A DNA stretch of 64,000 nucleotides from Hyaloperonospora brassicae (Eukaryota > Oomycota > Peronosporomycetes > Peronosporales > Peronosporaceae). Both the position numbers and the translations under genes were made by a program. Shown in pieces: positions 34,343 through 43,933 of this stretch. The DNA lies in NCBI GenBank assembly GCA_947650285.1, contig CANTFL010000435.1, positions 62,001 to 126,000 on the forward strand, in the 5' to 3' direction. How positions within the stretch are numbered: position 1 is the first letter of the stretch; every line of letters starts with the position of its first letter. The notes under the pieces are model-generated. The model was not told where the DNA came from, searched no databases, and saw only the letters and a list, made by a program, of their open reading frames with translations.

Positions 34343-34630
34343 AAGCCGAGGTCGTCGAATGAAACGTCGTCGAATTCGAGGTCGTCGAACTCCAGGTCGT
34401 CCAAGTCAAGTTCGTCGATCTCGAGGTCGTCGAACGCGAGGTCATCGAAGTCGAGGTCGTCCAACTCGAGGTCAATGAACGGAAGTCGTCCAACTCGAGG
34501 TCATCGAACGGAGGTCGTCAAACTCGAGGTCGTCAAACGCGAGGTCGTCGAAGTAAAGGTCGTCGAGGTGTAGGTCGTCCAGGTGTAGGTCGTCGAAGTG
34601 ATGGTCATCGAACTTAAAGTCGTCGACAAT
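34343..34630 (+). repeat. 15-bp minisatellite in LTR
   Basis: About 18 imperfect copies of a 15-base unit alternating GTCGTCGAA and CTCGAG/TCGAGG. The same array is in the 3' LTR at about 47882-48150 with one unit fewer. Near the LTR start it would fall in U3, where promoter and enhancer activity lies. Confidence 0.9.
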
Positions 34631-34920
34631 AAGGCGTAGATCAGAGTGCGAGAAGATCGACGAAGATTCAGTTCACTTAGTTTACGTATAAGGGAAGAGG
34701 AGGAGAAGAACAGAGGACCACTAAACGGTTCAGAGATAGAAAAAGCGATAAATCAATACAGTGCAGAATTTTCTAAGTCCAAGACACGTGTACACGTTAA
34801 GGTAAGTCCCCGCGTGGGATAGATTATGACTGCCGTCGAACCTCGAGAGGCATAGCTTGTCGAGGTATCAACTGGTACCGCCAAGACTTAGGAAGGCCCG
34901 GGTTAAGAGCGAAAGAAAGA

Positions 34921-35095
34921 GTCTCGTCGACGACGAGACGGTAAACCTCATCAAAGGGACCGTTGTGAGTCTCGTCATCGACGAGCCGGTGACCCAATAG
35001 ACGGCACCGTTGAAATTCTTGTCGAGCGACAAGCCGGTGGGCCTCAGCCGAGGGCACCGTTACTTTCTAGTCGGGCGGACACTACGCCCGGTGAT
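34921..35095 (+). repeat. Four tandem 47-49 bp units with co-varying hairpins
   Basis: Units start at 34921, 34969, 35016 and 35065. Each opens with a perfect stem (CTCGTCG/CGACGAG, CTCGTC/GACGAG, CTTGTCG/CGACAAG, CGGGCG/CGCCCG). Units 1-3 then have a second stem (ACGGT/ACCGT, CGGTG/CACCG, CGGTG/CACCG). Sequence changes between units keep the pairing. The same units are at 48444, 48492, 48539 and 48588 in the other LTR. Confidence 0.85.
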
Positions 35096-35768
35096 CTGTA
35101 AAATCGCGTGAGCGTCGGCTTCCACCCGTTGGTGTAAAGTCATAGGAATAGAGGGGGTTGTAGGCTGCTGAGCTCAGGAAGGCCTCTGAAGGAGTGGTTG
35201 TAAGGAATCGATTAGGCGAGATCTACAACTGAACCCGAAGGGGCGAACGAAGTAGAAATTTACCCAAACGTTCCAGCCCGTTGCGCCGACTTAGCTCGGC
35301 GATTATTGTGTTTTGTACGTCGAGGCTGTTATACGACAGAATTAACTAACTACTATGCCACAACTGTGCCGCGACCTGGGATTTCAGGGTTTGCGATTGT
35401 TAAGCAGGTACCTAGCAACAAACTACGAGCGAAATAGTCACCCATTTGAAACTAGCAAGTGGATGGATTTCAGCGTCTGCTGGAAGAGCGTCGCGTGCTC
35501 GGTCGACCCAGGAGATAAAGATCAACACCGAAGTGAAGTTGGAAGTCAGACGAGAACATGGGATCGACGAGTCGAAGGGGATGACCATGTGGAGGAAGAT
35601 CAAGATGGAAGTGACAAGTACGACAATGGGGGAGTACTTGGAGAAGATGAAGAAAATCGAGTTCTACACACGGGACATGTGAGTCGCGTACAGGAGACGA
35701 AGGGGAAGCATGCACAAGCGGTACGAGACTTTGTGCAAGATGAATAAGGAAAGGAAAATAATGGCGAG

Positions 35769-37471
35769 TTGAGGTTGGGGGTAGCAGAGCTTCAATCGGC
35801 CATCTTCAGGACCCCGAAGAGGATCTCTACTCCTCAGGAAAACCGGATTTTTCACCGAATGGCTAAAGGGATGAAGAAGAGCAGGTGGATCAAGCAGTTC
35901 GACATCGAACGATCTACTCAAGCAAAATGGTCGGAACTCAGCACCATGTTGAACATGACCTGCACCTTTTTGAGCATTGAGGCACTGTCGACGTACATGA
36001 CCTACCTCTTGCGAGCAATGGGATACAATTGCAAAGCGTCGCAGGATCCCAAACTGGCTGAGGCAGTCTTTAACGCGCGGGTGGTGGACAAAGAGATGAA
36101 GAAACGGAGAGCTAAGCTCAGAGACGCATTCGGAATTGACGCGATTCCGAGCGTCAGCCTTGAGATGTAGCAGCTGTATGAAAACGTCTCTTCAATGGAA
36201 GAGAAGGCACCGATACAAGCAAGTTATGATCCAAAGTCAAAATCCAGTGAGACTCAAGCGTGGACGAACGCTCAAGGAGGTGAGAAAGGTAAAACTAAAC
36301 TGGAAGCATACTCTCGAGTGGAGAGATCGCCTTGCATACCGAACATCTAAATGTAGACACCAAGGTCATCCCCTCCGACGAGTAGGAAGAGTTCGCAAGC
36401 GAGAGGAGGTGGACAAGGCCCCTCCGACGACAATGACGACAATGACGACGAAGATTGGACTGGACAACAACGTGAAAGCCATTCTACGAACAACTGCAAC
36501 CGTCGTATGAGCTTTAAAGGATCTGTGAGTGGACGAGGACAAGTACTCGATAATCGGACGCATTCTCCGTTTGAGAAGATTGCCAAGTTCGAAGGAAGAC
36601 AATACCGATCCGACGAAGCTCTCGAGTGGATCAAGACATTCACCTACGAGATGAAAGGAACGTGCAAACCTCAGAACGACTGGTGTGAGCCATTCTCTCT
36701 GAGTCTGGAGAAGTCGGCCAAGAGTTGGCACCGACAGTTGTCGAAGAAAACGTAGGGAATATGATAGTTGCTCAGATGGCGTTTTTGGAGTACTACTGCT
36801 CGCAGTACGATCAGTCGGCCAGGTCCAGATATTACTCGGCGAAGCGCCAAGAACCGGAACATGTGTGCGATTTTCTCGTCCGCTTGAATGGGTATGCACG
36901 AGCAGCGCATGTTCGATACGAGAAGGTTGCAGCCGAGTCGATATATCATGTGGAGCACTTCTTGCTGAATTGTAGAGACGATGGCTTAAGGGAATTGATC
37001 TACCCGCAACGACTGGGTGATACAAATCGAGTGGAACAGATAATCAGTCACCGTTTGCTAGGCGAAAAACGCAAGAAGCAACGTGACAGAATGAGCAGAA
37101 ATCTTCTGTACGATCCACACAGATACGAGTCCCTGACCACTCGCCGCAGAGACAATCAGAACGACAGTACGCGTCAATCAGAAAGCCGACGTGATAACAG
37201 ACGTGATGATGACCGATTCGATCACCGAGAGAGACATGAAGAATACCGACTCGTCAGCAGAGACAGACAACTTCGGCGCGAAGGACGAACAATGCGATAC
37301 AAGTACGGTGGTAGCCGTCGCATTACCCTCGCATCTGCAACCACGGACGATTTGCGAGCCGCAGTACAAGAATTAAGACTTAGACAATACGCTGATCAGT
37401 ACGAGTTACAAGATGAAGAAAGCTACTACTACTACACAAATTACTACGAGTCGGACCCCGACGCCGATTAA
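35769..37471 (+). pseudogene. Element C Gag
   Basis: A plus-strand frame 35769-36755 with stops at 36170 and near 36350 continues, shifted, in 36725-37471. Recognisable Gag features are FEGRQYRSDEALEWIKTFTY, FSLSLEKSAKSWHRQLSK and, in the second frame, EYYCSQYDQSARSRYYSAKR, VCDFLVRLNGYARAA, EHFLLNCRDDGLRELIY. The end is a long Arg/Asp/Tyr-rich stretch. I see no CCHC knuckle in the readable part. Gag packages the element RNA. Bases 35339-35768 form the leader and show no clear gene. Confidence 0.75.
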
Positions 37472-38013
37472 ATGGAGGTGGGCAGGGAAGTGAACAGGGC
37501 GACGTTACCTTCAAAACGCTGTGAGCGATTACGATCTGGGCCCAACTTTACGGGTCGGGCGGGCGTATTAGCTGAGGTACGATCTGATCCACGTGACAAA
37601 TCCAACCAGCGTCATTGACAAGACCACTCGTGAGAACGCCGACCATGGGGTCCCTGTGGTGCGTGTGGTGCAGCAGGACACGACGCTCATTTTTGCAGAC
37701 GCCGTTGAAAGTTCTGCAAACAACTGCATGACGTCGGCAGATGCAAACTATTCACTGAATTCGAGCGACTCACCAAGTTTTTCAAGTCATCGATCGATCG
37801 AAGAACTGTGCCCAAATAACTCCAACACATCTATTCGCCATGCCATTTAAACTAGGAGGCTCGCCGAATTTGACTGGGTCGCGAAAAAACGAGCCATTAC
37901 AGTCAGTGAAACCAGCTGTCGACGCGAACTAAGTGTTCGCTTTGGTTGGAAACACATCAAAGCCCGGCGATTAAGCGTGTGGAAGGATAAATAGGGTATA
38001 AAATCCACCGGAG

Positions 38014-38510
38014 TTGTCCACTACTGACGAAAACGTCGATGGTGAAAGGGCGATGGCTCAGATGGATGCATCACCTGACTCTCGGCGAAAGATGGAATCG
38101 GAGAATCTACTGAAGTGGAAACAAGGGGAGAGACTAGGATGGTGGTCGTCGAGGAAATTTGATCGGAGAGTGAGAAAGAGAATTTTTGTAATGGAGGCAG
38201 TGAATGATCAACGGACTCAGATACTGCTTGACACAGGAGTAAACATCTCAGCGATAACTGAGTCGCTCGCACGAAAACTTAAGCTCCGAGGTCGATTGAG
38301 TACGGAAAAGTAGATTGACGTACAAGGGAAAGGGAAGTTCAAAGTAGTCACGACGTTGGAATTTACGGTCAAGATAACACTCGGGTGGACGGTTGTCTCT
38401 GAATTCGAAGTATGGATTATGCAATATCACGCGGGGGTAGACCTAATACTCGGAACAAGCTTCATGATACCAGATGGAGTCCGTCCAGATCTCTCCAATT
38501 CGACGGCTAA
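38014..38510 (+). pseudogene. Element C aspartic protease
   Basis: The frame has the active site LLDTGVNISAI (38227-38260) and, past an in-frame TAG at 38311, the distal block GVDLILGTSFMIPDG. D-T-G with a later ILG is the retropepsin signature. It would cut Gag-Pol. The protease is nearly intact except for the stop. The interval 37472-38013 has no clear domain. Confidence 0.75.
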
Positions 38511-38855
38511 ATAACCCGATGAACTAGTTGTGCCACTTCTCACGTCTGCGAAATAAATCGACGGGCAGGAGTAAGGAAGAGAAGTCACAGTAGACCCAGA
38601 GAAACCATAAATATCGATCAACGAGGGCCTGAGGTGTTCAAGCTGCAGCGTCAACAATCAATTAGATCCACACACGAGCTGTGGGTTCGTCGACTACCCG
38701 CACAAATACCCACAATCATACACAACAGGATAGGGAAAGCGACGACAGCCAGGTAAACCAATCTTGCACCACGGGTAGCGACATGACCAGCCTGTTTCTC
38801 GATTGTAGTGTGAATTCAACACGGTACGTTACCACGAGATGAAGGACACGTACGC

Positions 38856-40680
38856 GTGAATTCGTCGAAGTACAGAGATTGGCAAGTGTTAGCGTACGAA
38901 CATGTCTTAGACAAAGAATCGTTGAAGGAGGAGAAGAGATTGTATGAGGAATGGTTGATCCGACAACCACAAGCTGTGGAACGGCCGACCTACACCCTGC
39001 CGCGTGAAATCCTTCGTCGAGATGAAGCTACTGTGAATACACAGTGTACGATCAACAAGGAAGAACCAAACTGGGAGGGTACATAAAGTGTAAGACGGAA
39101 GGTTCGAGGTGCTCCAAAAGAACTAACGGGGAGCGAACCGAGCAGAATTAACGGTCAAGCCGCTAATCATCATCCAAAACCGGCCAAGCATGTCACGAAT
39201 CGCGACGGAAGCATCAACAAGAAATCTTGCCATTCAGCGGCGGATAGGACAGCGTGAACGGAGTTAGAAAAGGATACGCTGTTGGTCAATGAGCCAACTC
39301 GCCGCTTCAATGATAGATCGGATGAGCCAGATGCAACTTTAGATCGAGATATAGAATCATCAGCATTACCTTTATCGTCACATACTAGGGAGAATACCCA
39401 GTCGACGAACTGGACTATCGGTTCTTGTGTGTCCTGGAAGAGTCGAGTATGGCCCACCTGAGACGGAGCCATCTACTGCGCCGTTAGACCGACCTGCTTT
39501 GAAGCATTATTCTAGCGAAGACACCATGGTGGTTACGCTCGCGAGCTCGAATTTCTGCCGGATCTCACGATGCTGATACTAATAAAGTTGGACTAGAATG
39601 GAAATAACGTGATATCATCAGCCCATTATGAGGAGCTACAAGCCAAGTTGATCGACGTAAGGAAGAAACATGAACATATCATGATTTTGAGTGGGAACGC
39701 GTTACCACCTCCACAGTACGGAGTAGTTTGCGATATTGACTTAAACGAACACGGTCCTATTCAACAACGGGCTCGAAGTGTACCACTCCGACACCTTCCA
39801 AACTATACGATTTACTGAAAGCATTATTGACGGCAGGACTCATTGCGTTCTCACAGAGTCCGTGGGCTTCACCGATTGTAATTGTTCCCAAGAAGAATGG
39901 CGTGGACACACGATTGTGTATTGACCATAAGATGGTCAATGCTGTGACGATGGGTATAAAATATACAATGCCTTTGGTGGACGATCTGCTGACAGAGTAT
40001 GAAGGCTATCAATGGTTTAGATCTCTTGACGCTGCTAGTGGTTTTTTGGCGATCATGATGACTAAGAGAGCGAGACAAATATCTGCTTTTGAGTGATATC
40101 TGGGGCACTATGAATGGTTGCGAATGTAATTTAGACTAAAAAACGCTCCGATGATCTATCAGCGATTAATTGACAATGCCTTGTGGGGCTTCGTTTAGCC
40201 TAAGGGAGGATGGAGTAAGATCTCGAAGAAGGTGATAAATAAGGAGAAAGAAGCAGCGAATAGACAGACGATGGTATCATCAGGAACACCATCATGCGTT
40301 CGACCCACACACACCGTCACTAAATTTGAAGTAGATTAATTCATCAACACAAGGCCCGACGCTGGACAACGAATGGTCAAAGAACCTGAGAACGACATGT
40401 TCTTAACAGGCGAACCCGACGAAATGACACTTGCACCGGTGTTCAAGCGTCGATAGTTCGTCGACGATATTTGTTTTGGTGGACGGAGTTTTGATGACTG
40501 CTTAGCAACACTCAATCAATTGTTAGAAATATTCACCGAGTGTCGAATAAGCGTGAATTTGCTAAGAGAGTCTTTGTTCAACCGCGAGTTAAATTCATCT
40601 ACCATAAAGTGAACGCGCAAGGAATCGCAGCTGATCCAGAGAAGCTGGCAGCTATCGCTGAGATCCCCTTTCCGACTTAG
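38856..40680 (+). pseudogene. Element C reverse transcriptase
   Basis: A spacer frame (38856-39086; EKRLYEEWLIRQPQAVERPT) precedes RT. RT blocks: GVVCDIDLNEHGPIQQRARS (about 39720), SPWASPIVIVPKKNGVDTRL and CIDHKMVNAVTMG (about 39860-39950), WFRSLDAASGFLAIMMTKRA (about 40010), then after stops NAPMIYQRLIDNALWGF (about 40145) and the catalytic FVDDICFGG (about 40459). About 85 codons of acidic, charged sequence separate NALWGF from FVDD, a larger spacer than in most Gypsy RTs and larger than in element B. At least four stops are present. Confidence 0.82.
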
Positions 40681-40729
40681 AAGAAAGGCATACAAGCATT
40701 CTTAGGAGCTCTCAATTACTACAGCTGTT

Positions 40730-41182
40730 CATTCAGAATATGGCTATATATAGAGCGGTCCTCTATCAACTGAAGGAGGACGATTTCCTGGGGTCACCCC
40801 AGCTCTGGCGATAGCTCGTAAGTCGTTTGAACTTCTTGCACAATCCATCGTCAAATCACCCATCCTCCATCATTTTGATCAAAGTCTAGATGTTCACGTG
40901 ATGATCTTCGCAAACGACTGGGCACTGAGTAGCACTTTGATACAATACCACGACCACAAATTGCATCCAGTGCGATTTTGCGGCCGAGTGTTATCAGAGA
41001 ATGAAAAGAACTACCACCCGGCCGAGCTCGATGTGCTAGCATTATTCAAGCTGAATAAGATCCCACATACACTGCTTGCGGGAAAAACAATCCACGTCGA
41101 CATGAGGTACTTAACATTGGAGTGGTTCTTCACGTCCAAATCGTGGTATGGACGCGCAGTCAGCTTTGCCGTACTGCTATAA
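40730..41182 (+). pseudogene. Element C first (retroviral-type) RNase H
   Basis: The frame from 40898 reads VMIFANDWALSSTLIQ, then LHPVRFCGRVLSENEKNYHP, AELDVLALF and YLTLEWFFTSKSW, following the RNase H of Ty3/Gypsy (F.S..L...E.NY...E.E.LA). The first catalytic Asp of a classic domain is not evident, so activity may already be reduced in this lineage. A second RNase H follows. Confidence 0.65.
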
Positions 41183-41199
41183 CCCTACCATTTGGAAAT

Positions 41200-42288
41200 C
41201 AAATGGTTGGCGAGCGCGATGTCGATTTTATACAGCTACTCCAGGCGTCCATCAAGTCGACAGTCGCACTCGACGAATCGTTAGCTCATATTGCCCCATG
41301 CCCTACTCATGGAATAATAGTCCGCCTAAATCCTGAACTTTTATGTGCACGAGTCTCGCCAAAATTTAGTGGGTTCGTCATGTCTTTAGACGGCTCGTCG
41401 AAGACGGCAAAACATACCGGATTTGGAAGTTGTGCATGTGTATTGTGGAGACTGCCCAAGTGGGCAGTTGTAATTGCCGCAAGTGATTACCTTCCGTCTA
41501 TCACAGTAAGTTTGGCAGAATACACCGGCATGAACCGAGGCGCTCAAGCAGCATTGGACCACCAACTTGCTGATCTGATCATAGTGGGAGGCTCGAGGTT
41601 AGCGATCCAACAAGCCATGGGAGTGATCGTATATAAACATCACGCACTTCAAGTAGAATTGGCACGTCATAAAGCGTTGGTTACGAGATTTAATTCCGTA
41701 AAATACTTTCACGTTATCCGCTATTACAATGCAGCTGCCGACGTTCTGGCCACGGAAGCACTAGAGGCCAAGACGGAAGAGGTTCTCTTAGGTGAGGAAC
41801 GATATAAAGAGCTACGAAAACTTAATTGGATACACATAAAGTTGGTTGGAGATAGGAAACGCGATGAGGTCATCGGAGATAAGCTAGCGGTGTCAGTGGT
41901 TACACGAAGTACAACTCGTCATATGCGATTCGTCGACCAGATGGGTGATGAAAGACCGACAGAGAGGAGTAAAAAGTCGAATGAAAACCAAGAATATGAG
42001 AATTGTTTTCGACACATTATGACCCGTCCAGATCAAGAGACTCGAGGATCATCAAGTGCGGAGGATATCGACCCAACAGCCGTCCAACAGGAACGGAGAA
42101 AACGGATTTCAACTGCACAAGAAGAAGAAACGAAGTGGGCAGATCTTAAAACGTATCTGCGAGGAGAATTTGACAAACCTACACATTGTCAATTTAGCGA
42201 AGCTGGGAAGATCGCTGATCGATTCGTGTTGAGTCACGACGGGTTGCTTTATTACGTGAGAAGGCGCCGAGAATTAAGAGAGACTTAA
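41200..42288 (+). pseudogene. Element C second RNase H (archaeal-like) and tether
   Basis: A long frame ending at 42288 holds an RNase HI fold distinct from the one before it: MSLDGSSKTAKHTGFGSCAC (catalytic Asp at 41389-41391), SLAEYTGMNRGAQAAL (Glu at 41518-41520), IIVGGSRLAIQQAMG (the expected Asp is Gly at 41590-41592) and YYNAAADVLATEAL (Asp at 41740-41742). So three of four acidic residues remain. Oomycete and plant Tat elements are known to carry such an archaeal-like RNase H. The remaining 170 codons are a charged linker (KRISTAQEEETKWADLKTYL) leading to integrase. This is the longest pol frame left in C. Confidence 0.8.
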
Positions 42289-43520
42289 GAACATGGTATC
42301 AAACTACGGCTCGTAATTCTAACGACCTTAGTCGATGAAATACTGTTAAATTGTCATGACTAGATAAAAGGCGGCCACCAAGGAATTGTGCGGACATATC
42401 AAAAGGTCAAGACTGATTATTACTGGACCGTACTGTATGCAGATGTGGCAAGGCATGTACAAGAGTGCAAAGATTGCAGTACAAGCAAAAGCAAGCCAAC
42501 AATCATAGGGTATTCGCCGGGTAATATAGTTTCCGAGCGACCATTTCAGGTGGTGTCTATGGATTTTGTCATCCCACTCCTGAAGACTTGACGGGGAAAC
42601 ACAGCGTTGTTACTGTTCCAAGATCATTTTATAGGGTTTGTGATAGCTAAGGCCAGGATTGATACGTCGACATTGAAGGTAGCGAAAGCGTTTGAGAGAA
42701 CATCTTCCGTCATTGTGGTGTTTCCAGTTTCATTCTTCACGATATAGATCCTAGGTTCATGAGTGAGGTCTTTCAAACGTTTGCTAAAATGATGCAAGCT
42801 AATTCAAGAGCCACTCTTTGTTATCGTACACAAGCAAACGGACAACAAGAGCGAAGTGTAAAGACAATGCTACAAACGGTGCGGGTCTGCGTAGAAGATC
42901 CACTACAAGCAGATTGGGATGACATTGTAGATAAACTGGTTCATGCCAGTAACAACTCAAGAGATTCAACGAGAAAAGAGACGCCGTTCTATTTGGTACA
43001 GGGGTGGGATGCCTACTCATCACTGAAGGCGATGACTGAGTCAATGCGACTTGCCAAGCCAAGGAATAATCGGGTGGTGGACTCGACGAATCCAGTCCTG
43101 TGGCGTCGCGAGTCTTTTAGGCAGCGAGAAGTGAAGCTACGACTAGCAAAAGAATACCAAGTGAGATAGAAAGCAAGAAGGGCGCGTGAAGATAACGAGC
43201 TACTCAGTCAAGCTGAAGACGGATAGAGTCAACGAAAACTGTCCAAGATACTGGACAAGAAAATGAGGCGCCAGGAGATCAAGCTGCTCAAAAGGTTGAC
43301 AGCAGAGTTCAAAGCACGAAGACAAGGAGAATGTAGAATGCCGCAATTAATGAAGGACACCAAGTGTGGCTATTCATGGAACAAGTGAAGCCTGTACTAA
43401 AAAAAGAAGCTAGCCCACAGGTGGCATGGTCTTTTCCGAGCCAAGAAACAGGTTGAAGATTTTGCGTTTGAACTGGAGTTGTTAGATAAAATCGGATGTC
43501 GATTCTATCCAGTAGTCTAT
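42289..43520 (+). pseudogene. Element C integrase with GPY/F module
   Basis: The zinc-binding part reads ILLNCHD, GGHQGIVRTYQKVKTDYYW and C-x2-C (QECKDCSTS). The core keeps Asp in VSMDFVIPLL (about 42555), Asp in HDIDPRFMSEVF (about 42740) and Glu in NGQQERSVKTM (about 42850), so the D-D-E triad is retained. ETPFYLVQGWDAYSSLK follows (about 42980-43030). The GPY/F module is near 43410-43510 (LAHRWHGLFR, then FELELLDKIGCRFYPVVYIS). At least four stops and one frameshift interrupt it. Confidence 0.82.
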
Positions 43521-43723
43521 ATATCACGCCAAAAAAGGTGACAGGACAAGGTCTACGTCCAACGAAGAAGTTGGTGCGTGAACTTGGAGAAACTGATCGA
43601 CTTGATTTTAATGAGGAGCTACTGTCACAAGATAGCTGGGTACCCGACGAGGCGAGTGGACGATACGAAGCTGAGACTATATTGAATGATGACGCGACAA
43701 GAACGACGATCACTGACAGGATT

Positions 43724-43860
43724 CAGAGCAAGTTCTTGCTCAAATGGGTGGTATACGATGAACCCACGTGGGAGGCACTAACCAACCTGTCGTCAGGAGG
43801 CTTAATATTCGACTACTTGAGGAAAAAGAAAAGAGAGAATCGTCTGCAGATGGCGCAAGC
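43724..43860 (+). pseudogene. Element C chromodomain-like module
   Basis: The frame 43496-43933 contains FLLKWVVYDEPTWEALTNLS followed by FDYLRKKKREN, matching the Y.VKW.GY...TWEP...L...... core of chromodomains found at the C-terminus of many Gypsy integrases. There it guides insertion to modified chromatin (family knowledge). The first aromatic residue of the cage is changed to Leu. Confidence 0.6.
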
Positions 43861-43933
43861 CACCGACGAGCAGAAAGTGAACAACACCGCGCATATCCTT
43901 CTTTGCTCAAGGTTCAGACGGAATGAGAGATGA

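Larger units (their letters stand above)
34301..35338 (+). repeat. Element C 5' LTR
   Basis: 1038 bp. It has two internal repeat systems: a 15-bp minisatellite (34343-34630, unit near GAGGTCGTCGAACTC) and four units of about 48 bp with hairpins (34921-35095). It carries one more minisatellite unit than the 3' LTR. The frames found across it (for example the Ser/Thr-rich one antisense to the minisatellite) are by-products of the repeats. Termini TGT...ACA are inferred, since the two copies agree for about 6 further bases. Confidence 0.88.

Noticed and set aside
34301..34630. Regularly spaced 15-bp repeats, considered as a CRISPR-like array
   Set aside because: There are no unique spacers between repeats, the array lies in a eukaryotic LTR and it is duplicated in the other LTR. 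It is a minisatellite.
34824..35057. 77-codon minus-strand frame, identical in both LTRs of C (also 48347-48580)
   Set aside because: It runs antisense to the structured 48-bp units and its repeated His-Arg-Leu pattern follows from them. Identity between copies is expected for LTRs.
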